A stretch of 64,000 nt of DNA from Chrysemys picta bellii (GCF_011386835.1 NC_088796.1:33869011-33933010), one strand, 5' to 3'. Counted from the stretch's first letter, positions 47,948-59,620 are shown. Notes: generated by a model from the letters alone, not told the origin. Made by a program: numbers and translations.

Positions 47948-48785
47948 TGAAGTGGTGTAGCCTCCCTCTGAGCCAGAGGGGGAGGAACCACGCTCTCTGC
48001 CCAAGTGGGCGGAGTCAGGCCGGGCTTGGCCCTCCCACCGGAAGTTGAGGGGCGAGGCAAGAAGTACAAAAGATGGAGCCCCTAGCTCAGTTGGAACAAA
48101 GCCAGGGAAGGAGACAGACGTGTCCTTCTTGCTGCTGCCTGCTGACCCATCTGCAAAGCCAGGCAGCACCATGGACCTGGAGAGGACCAAGGCCGGGGAA
48201 AGTGCTGGTGGGACTGCCGGCGGCTGAGTACCCTGATGAAACAGAGGAGCCTGAGACCACGTAGCCTGATCCAGAACTCTGGTAGGAAGTAGCCCAGGGA
48301 AACCAGACTTTAGTTTGTTGGTATTGCAGTTTAACAGCTAGTCAGCATGTTGCGGGAGGATCCCCGCTGATCCAGTGGCAGGACACTTTGCCACTGTTAG
48401 GGTCCTGGGCTGGGATGCAGTGGAGTTGAGTGGGCATGCATCCCCCTTCCCCTGCAACCCCACCTCTGGGGTGGCAGCCTCCCCACCATAAACCACGAAG
48501 CCTGTGTCTGTCTGTCGCCTGCCAGAGCCAGGGTGCTAGACTGTTGGCCAGTGCTCCCCTGCCTAAGGGCTAGCACTCTAGACTGTTGGCCAGCACTCCC
48601 CTGCCTAAGGGTTAGAGCTATTGACCGCTCATCAGCTCCGCCCTGCCTAAGGACTAAAGCTTAGAGACTGCTTATTTGTTCCACCCGCTAGAACGGTTGG
48701 GACACTAACCACTGATTCTCCCAATACTAGGCCATGAGCCCAGTGATGCAGTGAGGCGGTGTGGCCTCCCTCCGACCCAGAGGTT
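47948..48785 (+). mobile_element. LTR-like element with terminal direct repeats (copy 2)
   Basis: GC-rich insert in an AT-rich intron. The left end GTGAAGTGGTGTAGCCTCCC recurs at the right end as GTGAGGCGGTGTGGCCTCCC (about 48750). In between is a TATA-like 'GTACAAAAGATGGAGCCCC' followed by CTAGCTCAGTTGG. Further on are a block with CACTGTTAGGGTCCTGGGCTGGGATGCAG and tandem ~50-bp units around 'CCTGCCTAAGGG' (48530-48660). The same blocks occur in the same order at 9982-11127. The 3' terminal repeat looks truncated, and no target duplication was found. Confidence 0.6.
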
Positions 48786-51082
48786 TTGCAGCCCAGAGGA
48801 CTCAGACAAAGTGGCAGAAGGTATTTTTGTAGTAGCCTGTACTGCACTTCATTCATACCAATGATAGTAGAGCACTGAAGTTAAATCAAATCAAATCAAT
48901 TGAAAAAGTAAAAAACCCCAAAAAAGCACTACACAATCACCACACTGGTGTGAAATAGAAAATGTATCTTCATAATGATTTATTTCACTAATATTAAAAC
49001 ATATGCATAGATATAGAGGAGGCCAAAAATCCTTTGCATACATAGTACTATAATAACCGATGCCCACTGGATTAGGGGCTACCAAAAGGCACCCTGGAAT
49101 GTAGCCAAACCAAGACAATGTATTCAATAGTTGTGACAACAGAACAAAGCTAGTGACTCCCTAAAAGAGTGAACGTAACACTAAAAAGTACATCATCTTC
49201 AAATGCCATGCATGCAGCATTGTCCACTGAACATTACCATGCAATGTTAGACATTTTATTCTACTTTAGAATAAATACTTCTGAAATAACTAATCTATTC
49301 ATTAAAACTTCCTTATAATGTTTTCTTTTTGACAAAACCTCTTTTCGCAAATTATTTTCAGTAAATTTAAGAATATTAACACTTCAGCTTGCTAGAAAGG
49401 AAATGTATTTTTTTTCTTAAAACCTACAGTGCAATAGTCTACCATAAATTACAATAAAGAATGGTCTCATGAATTTCCCACATCTCCTTCCCCTCCAGGT
49501 TTAGCTTGCCCTTGAACAACAAGCATTTATGGGTGTACATAGATCATTTTGGACATTAGTAATATATATCCTTGGAGCCTGAATCATCAACCAGTCTCCA
49601 GTAAAACATAATCTTTGCAAATGAGTAATTCAGAATAATATATGAAGAATGGGAATGTTTTAATCAGATGGTACTTTAAGCGTTCTCCTTATTTACAAGG
49701 CAATAGCTGTATCTTGGCTTAAACTATATATACTCTGAAACTGAGTTATTGTTATGCTGAAATGAGATCTTCCTGTTCTGTCCTCTTTCGTCCTTCTCCC
49801 TCCTATCACCTCTGTGCCTCTCAAGAGCCACACTGCTTAGGAAACATTAGCCAGGCCCCCATAGATAGGGTGCTTTAAATTATGTGTATTTTAAACGTTA
49901 CCCCCTTCTTCATTCCCCCACTCCCTAGCCAATTTAAACAGTAGGGATTTGTGGACCAGAAAATAGCTATAGAGTTGTGGATGATCCAATCCACCACTGA
50001 CTGGCTCAGGTAATTCTCTTTCTGTATAACTAATATTAAACTTGTTTTCATCTCATAGAGTAACTCAGGCTCACTCAATTATTCAGGACATTGCTTCTCC
50101 TAAATATTTATTTTTGAGAGGAAACCCTCCCAATTCCAGATATTTCTGTGCAGACACTTTTCTGTGGCTTGAAATTTCTCCCTCTGCAGCAACCCTCTTC
50201 CCAGAGCTAGTAGATATGTACCCATATTTGTGGGTGGGAGGCTACTGAAAAAGAAGAAAAAACATTGCCGTTACCATAGGCACAACCCCTTCAGGATAGT
50301 CAAAGTGCCGCAGTTCAGAAAAGCTGAACCAAACAAGTTTAATGTACATCACTACACAGACAATCTCAATGTTTAGGAGCAAGCTTTTTCATTTTTATAG
50401 AACAAGTGGCAAAAAAGAGAGAGAGAGAGAATGAGGAAAAAATGAAGAGTTAAGGTTAACCAAAATGTGAAAAAACTTAGCACAATTTCTCTCTCTCCAT
50501 ATATATACTTACTAACTCAAAGTAAAATAACAGCTCAGCAAAGACCATATACCAAGCTGAGCAGGTGGTGAAGGAAATATATTTTCCATGCTGGAAAGCT
50601 GTCAGAAAGTCTAGAGACTCTTCCTACAAAAATGTGTCAGGAATTTTTTTTTATAATTATCTTTGGCTTACAGTAGAAATTCCTGTAAACCCTGTGCCTG
50701 AGGCAACCTTACAAACCAAAAAACACCAGACAGGCGTGGTACAGATTAATAAGGCTTGTAAGTGGATTTATTTTAATCACATTTATACTGACTGAATTAC
50801 AAGACCATGCTGCAATAACCTATTTTTTTGTTTCTTTAAGTGGCTTGTATTATGAGGCTTTATTTATGAGAATTCTGTTTTAAAAGGTAAAGAAACTTAA
50901 ATATTTCTCTCATGCTAGCTTAACACAACATATATAGATGAAGAGCTGCAGTGCAAACTTCCCCAACACTGAATCCCTCCCTGTGTTGTTGGATAACCTT
51001 CTCTGAAAGACAAAGGTAGTTCAGGCAACATACTATCTGTATGAAAGATGTAACACGCAGAAGTGCTGGTAAGAGACAAATC

Positions 51083-51600
51083 TTTATTTCTTAGGCCCCA
51101 GTAACAAGATGTGAGTCAGTTATAAAAGTTAAACCTGGGACCTTTCCAGAAGTCAGTGTCTCGTGTTATGCTACTGGCTCATTCAGGAATCACTTCTGGG
51201 CAGAACTGTGCTACAGCAGAGCTTGAAACTTGTCTACTTGCCGGTGAGGAGTACAAAACATCTCTGATGCGTGTGGCTCCTAATCCATCAACTCCTTCAG
51301 GACTTAGGCTTTCATTTAAAAAGTTAAGATGGTTGCAAGCATAAACTTTCAAATGTGAACCAAAGGAATTCTGTCGTCCCAAGTCATCAAAAAGACAATT
51401 GTAGGTCTCTGCTGCTTTTCATAACTTTCTCAAGGAGCAACTAAGTGAATCAGCCCACCGGTTAGTATCAATGTTGCTATTCAGAATCCTGAGGGCATTA
51501 AACTTTACTCAGTTCCTATAACTTATGAGGAGTTGAGACAGGCTCAATATTCTAAAACGTACTTTGCGCCACTAGCTTCTATGAACTTAAAGAAGAATTT
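51083..51600 (-). pseudogene. Decayed gene-like segment of unknown origin, with poly(A) signal
   Basis: On the minus strand a 79-codon open stretch ends at a stop at 51179-51181 (ending FCPEVIPE). It is followed 91 bases later by AATAAA (51083-51088). Upstream the same frame continues as protein-like sequence (for example DTNRWADSLSCSLRKL) but is cut by stops at 51419-51421 and 51510-51512. A further piece (KFIEASGAKYVLEY) sits in another frame. The composition is protein-like, not simple repeat. No poly(A) tract follows. I do not recognise the protein. It could be an old retrocopy, a decayed exon or part of a repeat ORF, and it lies within an intron of the CSPG4-family gene on the same strand. 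Confidence 0.3.
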
Positions 51601-51760
51601 TAGAATTAATTCAGTTTAGTAATCTCCTGTGTTTAGAAGTAGCAACAGTACAAGTCATACTAATGTGCATATATATCAATACCCATATCAATAAATTAAA
51701 CATTTGACAAATGAATTCAACTGTAGTTTTAAAAATTACAAATTTGGATATGTGAGAAAC

Positions 51761-52275
51761 AAAGTGGGTAAGGTAATATCTTTTACTGAACCAACTTCTG
51801 TTGGTGAGAGCAACAAGCTTTCGCTCTACACAGAGCTCTTTTTTGGGTCTCTGGCCTGGTCTACACTGGGTGGGGGGGTGCTCGATCTAAGTTATGCACT
51901 TCAGCTACATCAATAACATAGCTGAAGTCGACGTACTTAGATCTATTCACCACGGTGTCTTCTCTGCGGTGTGTCAACTGCTGCCGCTGCCCCGTCGATT
52001 CTGCCTGCCGGCAGTGGAGTACAGGAGTCGACGGGAGAGTGCTCGGGGGTCGATTTATTGCGTCTAGACTTGTCTAGACTAGATGTGATAAATCGACCCC
52101 CGCTGGATTGATCGTTGCCCGCCGATCCGGCGGGTAGTATAGACATACCCTCAAGTGTAAACTCAAAAGCTTGTCTCTCTCACCAACAGAAGTTGGTCCA
52201 ATAAAAGATATTACCTTACCCACTATTACTTTCTAATATCCTAGGACCAACATGACTACAACACTGCATACAACA
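51761..52275. mobile_element. Palindromic repeat interrupted by another MITE
   Basis: The left part (AAAGTGGGTAAGGTAATATC, CCAACTTCTGTTGGTGAGAG, CAAGCTT) is mirrored on the right (AAGCTTGTCTCTCTCACCAACAGAAGTTGG, AAAGATATTACCTTACCCAC). Together they form a large imperfect inverted repeat. The middle, 51855-52150, is a separate GC-rich MITE. Ends are approximate. Confidence 0.7.
51855..52150. mobile_element. GC-rich MITE ('CCTGGTCTACACT...AGTATAGACATACCC'), copy 1
   Basis: Terminal inverted repeats CCTGGTCTACACT and GGGTATGTCTATACT (reverse complement of the right end). Inside is a hairpin CTTCAGCTACatcaataacatAGCTGAAG. Same family as 53875-54127. It sits inside the palindromic repeat at 51761-52275. 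No clear target duplication was seen. Confidence 0.7.
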
Positions 52276-52406
52276 AATATAGACATGTATCCATCTACAG
52301 ATGTTTAATAGCCTAGCAGATATCTATCATATAATTGTACACATTATTTCCTATGCAATTATTTCAAATAAACTGAATCAAAATAATTTTATAGCCGAAG
52401 CCATAC

Positions 52407-52538
52407 CTGGAAACACTCCCAGTCCTTTGTTAATTTCTAGGCTGATAACTAGAGTGCGAGCTGTGATACTAAAAATTTGTCGAGGTGAAAAGTTCAAACC
52501 ATCTGTAACCTGAAAGTTGAAGCCTCCAGACATTGCTC
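52407..52538 (-). CDS. CSPG4: CSPG4-family proteoglycan, internal coding exon
   Basis: This 132-nt exon (2 bases + 43 codons + 1 base) has acceptor TTTTCTTTAG and donor CCAG/GTATGG. It encodes AMSGGFNFQVTDGLNFSP...FSITARTLVISLEINKGLGVFP. The F-x-F-x-V-T-D-G block closes one CSPG repeat, and the 'LEINKGL' stretch is the linker before the next repeat. Joined upstream it reads FVHN-G-AMSGG, giving a continuous repeat. Phase 1 at both ends matches its neighbours. Nothing in the sequence suggests decay. It lies in the extracellular part. About 250 bases downstream in the intron are the nested MITEs at 51761-52275. Confidence 0.87.
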
Positions 52539-52786
52539 CTAAAGAAAACAAAAATAATCACTTTCTTGTAAATTCAAAAAATCCCTTGTTATTTATACAG
52601 AATATGGTGGGAATACACATTGGGACAAATTCTGTTCTCACTTACACCACAGTAAAACCAAAGTAATACCACTGAAGTCACTTCCAATTTGTAATTTTGC
52701 ACCTGAACATCCAAGAGTTAAATTAAAGCATAATGCAGAAGAGATTATAAACAATAAAAACTACTGAGTTCTGTTTGCATTTTTAA

Positions 52787-52870
52787 GGCCAGATCCTCCA
52801 CTGGGTTAATCAGCAGAGTCCATTTGACTTCAATGGAACTACACCAGTTTACACTACAGGGATATCTGGT
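52787..52870. repeat. Short palindromic repeat inside an intron
   Basis: GGCCAGATCCTCCACTGG faces CAGGGATATCTGGT, with TTTGACTTCAATGGAACTACACC in the core. Confidence 0.45.
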
Positions 52871-53874
52871 GCTTAACCTCTTTATTCTTCCCTTCTTTTT
52901 ATCTTAGCAGTGGCACCATCATTGAAGTAGCAATCTGGCCCAGATGCAGTTTTTGCAGCAAAACAACTATAATGGCATTACTCTGGAATATGTTTGTAGA
53001 GATAAATTGGCTCTGAGTTTAAGCAATTAAAAATATTCTGCAGCAATTAAAAATATTTCACTTCAAGATAGCTTCACTAAGAGGACCTGCAGCCTCAGAC
53101 TAAACTATTACACAGCCAGTATGTGCTAGAAAGAAAGAAATTTCTTCTTTAAAATCCCCGAGCCTGGATTTACTCTGGCTTGACTGTCAGCAAAGTATGT
53201 CCCAATGACTGTACGGGGATTGGAATATTGTAATTATACTGCCACACTCTACCATTCCGAGGCTCACAGCACCGCCAGTAAACTCCTGAACAACTGATGA
53301 GCAGGGGGTGCTAAGATTATTTTTTAAGAAGAGGGTCAATGAAAAATTAAAAATGTTAATTGCTGTCACTAGCTATTAACATTTATAAGTATCTGCCTGT
53401 TATACTTAATTTAACTTCTTTATGTTGTTATATGAATGTATATTCTGTAAGCAGAAGAGATCACTACACACTTTCATGTAATGATCAGCACTTTTTGACA
53501 AGTTATAAATTAACATATCAGAAGAATTAATGTTGGTCTGAGACCATAGTTAATGACTTCCCCAAGGAGTACTGTCAAAACAAGCTAAACAGAATATAAG
53601 CTCTAGAAGCTTAAGCTGCATCATATTTATTTTTAAAGCTTTAACTTTTCCAATGTTTTCTCTTGATAAAAATGCACAGCTAGTTGCTGATTTAAAGGGT
53701 TGACAGGATGTGCCTCAGGTGAGGAGAAAAAGGCTTATTTAGCTTCACTTGCTTTCTGGTTAATGTGGATCAAGTGCCTGATAGAAGTAAACAGAAGTTT
53801 ACTGTGGGAGCAGAAGTAGGCCATAAAGAGCTGACTGGATAGCCAGCTCCTATTCACTGACTAACATTATTAGG

Positions 53875-54127
53875 CCTGGTCTACACTAGGGGGGGGAGTG
53901 TCGATGTAAGATACGCAACTTCAGCTACGGGAATACCGTAGCTGAAGTTGACGTATCTTATTCCGACTTACCTCCCGTCCTCACGGCGCAGGATCGATGG
54001 CCGCGGCTCCCCTGTCAACTCCGCTACCGCCGCTCGCTCCGGTGGAGTTCCGGAGTCGACGGGAGCGCGTTCGGGGATCGATATATCGCGTCTTGATAAA
54101 TCGTTCGCTACCCGTCTGGACGTACCC
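53875..54127. mobile_element. GC-rich MITE, copy 2
   Basis: Starts CCTGGTCTACACTAGG and ends GTCTGGACGTACCC. It contains a strong hairpin, AACTTCAGCTACGG-GAAT-ACCGTAGCTGAAGTT, at about 53919-53950. CpG-rich blocks (GTCGACGGGAGCG) match copy 1 (GTCGACGGGAGAG). Copy 2 keeps more CpGs, suggesting it is younger. Confidence 0.7.
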
Positions 54128-54179
54128 TTTTAGTATTGTGTTATTTCTATCATAACTGATTTTAAAGGGGCCATTAAAT

Positions 54180-55530
54180 AGTTTGATCAGAAGGAAGAAA
54201 AGGTGAAGTGAAAAGAAAGGAGGCCAGAGAGAAGAAGGTTGTAATTGTTGCAGTAAGAGATGATGAGGCCCTGGGAAAGGGTTGGGCTGGGAGAATGGAA
54301 AGGAACAACCTGATTTCAGTGATGCTGGAGAGGAAAAATGTGAGGATTTAGTGGCAGATTCTGTGGAGGGAAAGGAAGAAAGAAATGACACAGATTGCAA
54401 GCCTGGGTAGGGCGAATGGTGGAATGCTGATCCTGACAGAGAAGAGAGGGCTAAGATGGATATGGAAAGAAGGAGAATTTCAGTTTTAACTATGCTGAAT
54501 TTGAGCTGGTGACAGGACAACCAGGATGAGATGTGGAAGAGACAGATAATGATGCAACATTGAAGGGAGAGGGAAAAGGTGAGGATGAAGAAGTAGCTAA
54601 CAACTCACAACATAAGAGTTCATAGAATCATAGGGTTGGAAGGGAACTCAGGAGGTCATATAGTCCAACCCCCTGCTCAAAGCAGGACCTAATGCCCAAC
54701 TAAATCATCCCAGCCAGGACTTTGTCAAGCCTGACCTTAAAAACCTCTAAGGAAAGAGATTCCACCACCTCCCTAGGTAACCCATTCCAGTGCTCGAAGA
54801 GTTATTAATCAAAGCTGTGTGATATCAAAGGGAAAAGGGAAAAGCATACAGGGCCAAGGGCATAGCCCTGGAGGACATCAAGAGAGCCAGAGGGAGGATA
54901 AGCCACTGAAAGAGTGGTCAGAGAAACTAACCAAGAGCCAGAACAACAAAAGTCACTGGTGCCTAGGGATGCATGAACTTCCAGGAGGATGGAATGATCA
55001 ACGGTATAAAAAATGACATAATGGATGGAAGAGAATAAGAAGGGTATCCTTGGCCAGGAAAAGGTCATTGGTCACCTTTGGTAAGAGAGGCTCCAGGGAA
55101 TGGAGGAAGCAGAAGACAGATTGCAGGGGCTGGTTAGTGGAGAGGAAGTCAAAGAAGCAGTGGTAGATGACTGGAAATGAGGAACAGAGAGAAGTTAAGT
55201 GACACCTGGCAAGGCAAGCATAACCAAGAAAGGGGCTCTGAAGACTGGGACAAGAATAGAATATCTGAAGGCAAAGGGAAGGGAGGAAGATGAAAGCGGT
55301 GAGAGAGATATTGAGGGAAGGTCAAGTGTAAACAGGCTCCAGGGTCAGACTGTGAGATTAGAGTTTGAAAATAGGAGGAACACCTCCAAGTCATAGGCCA
55401 CAGTGAAGGAGAGAAAAATGCAGGCGGAAGGGGAACCAAAGTGGGAGAAAGCAGAAAGAAATATTTGCCAGATAGGACTCCTTTTTCTCTTTGAGGTAAC
55501 TGGTGTGATTCTGAGCTGAGAGGAAGACTC
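54180..55530 (+). other. Purine-rich (GA-skewed) stretch with a CR1 insertion
   Basis: The plus strand is strongly enriched in A and G over more than 1 kb on both sides of the CR1 at 54620. The minus strand therefore has long Ser/Pro/Leu-rich open frames (179 and 127 codons). These look like composition artefacts rather than genes. It may be an old repeat of unknown type. Confidence 0.45.
54620..54797 (-). mobile_element. CR1-type LINE, 3' end (minus orientation)
   Basis: CATAGAATCATAGGGTTGGAAGGGA...CCCCCTGCTCAAAGCAGGAC...ACCTCTAAGGAAAGAGATTCC, in reverse orientation. Nearly the same as the copy at 6126, so a young or well-kept subfamily. Confidence 0.9.
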
Positions 55531-56609
55531 AAGAGGAGAGTTGTGCAGCATTACAGATCAGACAGAGAGTAGGTTCCACACCACTGATCACTGGAAAGTG
55601 AACTGTTACAGACTGAGTTTCACAGCCTAAATGGGTGCAAATATCTTTATCTATGTTAATTTCCTATGGCTGCAGATGTGCCTTTGTCATTTCTCAGACC
55701 CAAGTGATGAAGGATTCAGTGCCTCAAACCTAGGACATCACCCTTCTACCTCAATTGCAAGGATTTAACAAAAGGTCAAAATCTTCCCAGTGTCACTATT
55801 GTTAAAATTACTAACTCATTTTTGCTGCATCCTGGATAATCTCTAAGACACAGTTCTTTACTCTATATTCTTCCTAGTACCCCTCCTTTCTGCTACTGAG
55901 GTAATATGGGAATGGAGGAGGATGAGAAGAGAGGTGGTAATAGCTTTATTAAAGCCCACCCTACTTTTATGGGTGAAGTTAGCTATGGGATAGTTTCATT
56001 CTTGTAACTTTCTCACCACAGCCACCTGGGGAGCTGTGACCGACCCATACTCCTTTTTCATTGCACATGCATTCTCTTTGCAGTAACAGGAATGAGCAAG
56101 CAGAGAAAATGACCCCGTCTCTGGCTTTATCCAGTATCAGGAACAAGCCGAGTGGTGAAGTGAATGTCCTCCACTGCCTCATGGGAAGCCCGACGTCACC
56201 CATGGGAAGCATGGGGTAGAATATCATTGATCTGTTCTTCGCTAAACTGCATTCCTAGAAATCTGCTTTTAAGATGGGGTTTGTGGTTAAGCAGCACACA
56301 AATTAGGAACTACATATAGCACCTTCATCAGAGAGGAACCCACACACTTAACATACTGTGGTAACTAAGGCCCCAGAATGATGAGTTTTTTCTATTTAAG
56401 AATTGCCCAGGCATGAAGGACTGCTAGTAAAGTTAGAACAGAGTGTTGAGAGAATAAAAACCCAAGGTCTAACGGTTACATTTCTTCAACAGTTTGAGGA
56501 AACTCAGAGCTGTTGCAGCCTTTCACAGAAGTGTTCTGCTGGTGCAGCCAAAGAAACTTCCACCTTTTCCCTGTCTATGAATGAATTAAAAATCATATTA
56601 CATTAACAT

Positions 56610-57676
56610 CAAACTGTGACGCAGGCAGACTAGTTGCCAGCTCATGCCAAGGCCTCTGGGTCTCAACTGACAATAAATGCATAGCTGAAAGCAGTCTGGC
56701 TCACCTGTGTGTTGGTACTGTTAAAACAGGTATTAGAGTTATAAGAATGTGTTTAGACTTTATGAAATGCTTGTCAGTTGCTGCACGTATTAACTCACTT
56801 ATAATATCTGTATCCCATGTTATAAGGTAATATTTAAGTGTTTGCTCTGTAACTGTAAATCACCAGACAGGAGAGACGCGTTAATGAGTGTGAAAGAACT
56901 AATTTCCAACAGGATGTGTTGTCTCCCGCCCAACAAAGAAGGCCCAGCAACATCAGATGAACTATTGTGGAACATTAGGGGACAAAAGATTTTCTTGATT
57001 GCTACCACCACCATCACCCCAACGAAAAGGAGACATTCAAGTGAATTCTTCCCAACAGCTGAATTGGCAATGTGAAGCAGAAGGGAATGGAATAAAAAGC
57101 CCTTAAAAAGAAGAACTGTATCTTTTATGCGGCTTGAACTCTGCGGGGCAAGGATTACTAAGCAAAAGCAAAAGATCCCCAGTGCTTGGCCTGAGTTATT
57201 ATAGAAGCTTCTATTACTTTTTGAAACTTAGGATTGGAACTCATTTGTGTATACATGTTTCCCTGCTTTAACCTTCTAAATACCCCTCTTATTTTCTTCT
57301 CCTAGTTAATAAATCTTTAGATAGTTTATTACAGGATTGGCTACAAGTGTTGTTTTTGGTTTGTTAAGATGCATTTGACCTGGGCTAAGTGACTGGTTCT
57401 TTGGACTGGAAATACACTAAAAATCACAGCAATATTCAGGTTAAGAGATCATCTATCACAAAAGTAAGCTTAACTGGGTGGCAAGGTAGATCCGAGTACC
57501 CAAGGGCACTGTCTATGACTTAATGGCAAGGCTGTTACAGTGTTTGAGGAGTTTACACTTGATAATTGCTGGTGAGTATAGAACTCAACCAACTTGGGGT
57601 TTGAGCCCTGGTTCTCAGCAGTCTTCCCTGAAGTTGCTACTCACACTTGAGCTTTGCAGGACAGTTTGACACAAAC
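56610..57676 (+). mobile_element. Solo LTR with 5-bp target duplication (1057-bp LTR)
   Basis: The LTR runs 56615-57671, starting TGTGACGCAGG and ending AGTTTGACA. It is flanked on both sides by CAAAC (56610-56614 and 57672-57676). A TATA-like 'GGAATAAAAAGCCC' (about 57090) and an AATAAA near 57310 give a plus orientation (U3-R-U5 order). No internal retroviral sequence is attached, so this is a solo LTR left by recombination. Class is not certain; an endogenous retrovirus is likely. Confidence 0.7.
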
Positions 57677-57849
57677 ATGGATATGATACGATGTGCCAGA
57701 TATAGTAGCAAAATGGGGAACTTCCTGGGTTCAATCCTTGAGGGGGGCCACTTAGGGATCTGGGGCAAAATCAGTACTTGGTCCTGCTAGTGAAGGCAGG
57801 GGGCTGGACTTGATGACTTTTCAGGGTCCCTTCCAGTTCTATGAGATAA
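57677..57849 (+). mobile_element. tRNA-derived SINE with CR1-like tail (tortoise Pol III SINE type)
   Basis: Contains a Pol III B-box-like GGGTTCAATCC (about 57728). It is followed by the conserved body GGGATCTGGGGCAAAATCAG and a tail, CTTGATGACTTTTCAGGGTCCCTTCCAGTTCTATGA, that resembles CR1 3' ends. This arrangement is known from turtle SINEs mobilised by CR1-like LINEs. It abuts the 3' duplication of the preceding LTR. The 5' tRNA half is degenerate. Confidence 0.75.
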
Positions 57850-58239
57850 GTATATCTCCATATATTATTAAATAAAATGTGTACAAAAGAGAAGCCAACT
57901 ATAAGTAATACAGCTTTGATCAAAATATTATAAACTTTAGTGACAGAGTTCACTTCATGGGTTATTCTGTTAGAAAAGAAAGAGGTTGCATTCATGTTGG
58001 TTTATTTTAGTTTAAGTGATAAAGAGAAGAAGTAAGGCTAATGTTTGCAATCAAACATGCTTATGCTGTCAAGTTAGTTAAATACATCTCTGCTGAAAGA
58101 GGCAGTAAAAAAAAGGAACTGAAACCAAATACTGTGTTTATAAAGATACTTGTCCCAGAGTAGAATAATCAGAAATGTTTGAGTAATAATGCACAGACTC
58201 AGATGAGCCCTACAGACTACCACTGTTGTTAAAAGAAGA

Positions 58240-59460
58240 ACCGAAATGGAAGATTTATAAAGCTATTCTGATTGGCTGGAGAACAACAATTCTTGAATTG
58301 ACTTTGCCTTGTATAATGGACTATTACATTTAAAGAGCATAAAAGAATATGGAGAGACTTTGTATAAACTACATGAATTTTAAACTGGACATTTCAGCAG
58401 CTAGACAAGTGTGGATGGAGAAACTGCAACTTGAGCAAGCATAACTGCAATGCTGGCCAAGGGATGCACCGAAAGGGCCCCATGGAAAGCAACATGCAGA
58501 GGTAAGTTGCTGACTGGAGCAAACCAGTCAGTGTTCAAGGTATGGCCCAAGATGACTGCAACAGTTATGGCCTAACTTTTCTTACACAAGCTGGTGCAAT
58601 AAGGTGTGTTACACAAAGAGACTGCAAAATTCCAGTCCCAGTTACAAGAACTCTAAAGCTAATGTCTTGTCCCTGACTGAGGGGATGATTCTCATTTTGA
58701 TTGGACAATTCAAATCTTTGGAAGGAGATGGGTCACGATCTGATTGGTCAACGCCACCATTTCCAAGAAGAGAAATCAAGTTGGACCACACAGCAGATAT
58801 AGAATAAAATGGCCTGTCTTCTTCAATACATTGCTTCCCAAAAACCAAAGACACCTGGAAAGGAGAAGACTGAGGTCCTGGTCCAGCCACCTGGGAGTCT
58901 TCCTGGTGAAAAGAACCTATCTTAGATAGGCATCTTTAACTGTCTTTTACTAATTTCCAGCAAGTTGGGTTGCCTGGTAGCGTATTAGGAAAAGACTACA
59001 GTCATATGCATCCTTTGCTCCACCAGCATTTGCATGTCAACTCCTGCTGTGAACAATAACTGAGCTGAAAGCTGATGGCTGAGCATCGATCCGGTGATAA
59101 CTTCCATATAGAATTTCTCTTGGATAATGACTCAAATCAGTCAATTGACCACTTCCTGAAACTGGGCATCTAATTAATAAGTAAGTGTACATGCTTGTGT
59201 ATGTGTTTTAAAGATTGTCAGAGTTATATTGTGTCTCTTTATTTTGGAACAGGTTTCAACCAAAATTTTTGTAAAGTAGCTTTACTGAGCTTGTAACTGA
59301 GCAAGTTACAATTAGTAACTAAGATTGTAGAACTGTACATGTGTCTATCATAGCTAATAGTTTCATACCGTCTTTCAAATTCTAGGTGTATACAGACATA
59401 AGATGAGACCAGGTGAGTGAGCTTCTTGTACTGCACTCAGTCTATACAATCTGTCATAAA
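58240..59460 (+). other. Possible LTR-like or promoter-like sequence, unresolved
   Basis: Two CCAAT-type motifs (GATTGGACAA, CTGATTGGTCAACG; about 58700-58750) lie upstream of an A/T-rich 'AGAATAAAATGG'. This is reminiscent of a retroviral U3, but no TG/CA ends or target duplication could be set. No coding frame was recognised. Confidence 0.25.
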
Positions 59461-59620
59461 TGCAGGAGTTTATTTTAGGTAGATAGGACAGTTAGTCAGC
59501 CCCATGAGCCTGGGGCTAATATTCATTCATTGGGAAATAGCTTAAAAGGGTTGACTACTATGATTTATTGGGAAGGAGACCTTGGCGAATTGGCATGTAT
59601 AATAATTGACCAAACAGTTT

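Larger units (their letters stand above)
47698..52406 (-). other. Intron (4.7 kb)
   Basis: Contains the terminal-direct-repeat element at 47948, a decayed gene-like stretch at 51083-51600 and the nested MITEs at 51761-52275. The parts between (48790-51080) are AT-rich, with a short (GA)n run near 50415-50432 and nothing else recognised. Confidence 0.65.

Noticed and set aside
53981..54520. 179-codon minus-strand open frame
   Set aside because: It spans from a MITE into a pyrimidine-rich tract and is dominated by Ser/Pro/Leu. No splice or domain support.
57677..57849. Possible functional tRNA gene (B-box-like GGTTCAATCC)
   Set aside because: No matching A box or cloverleaf was seen, and the CR1-like tail shows it is a SINE.
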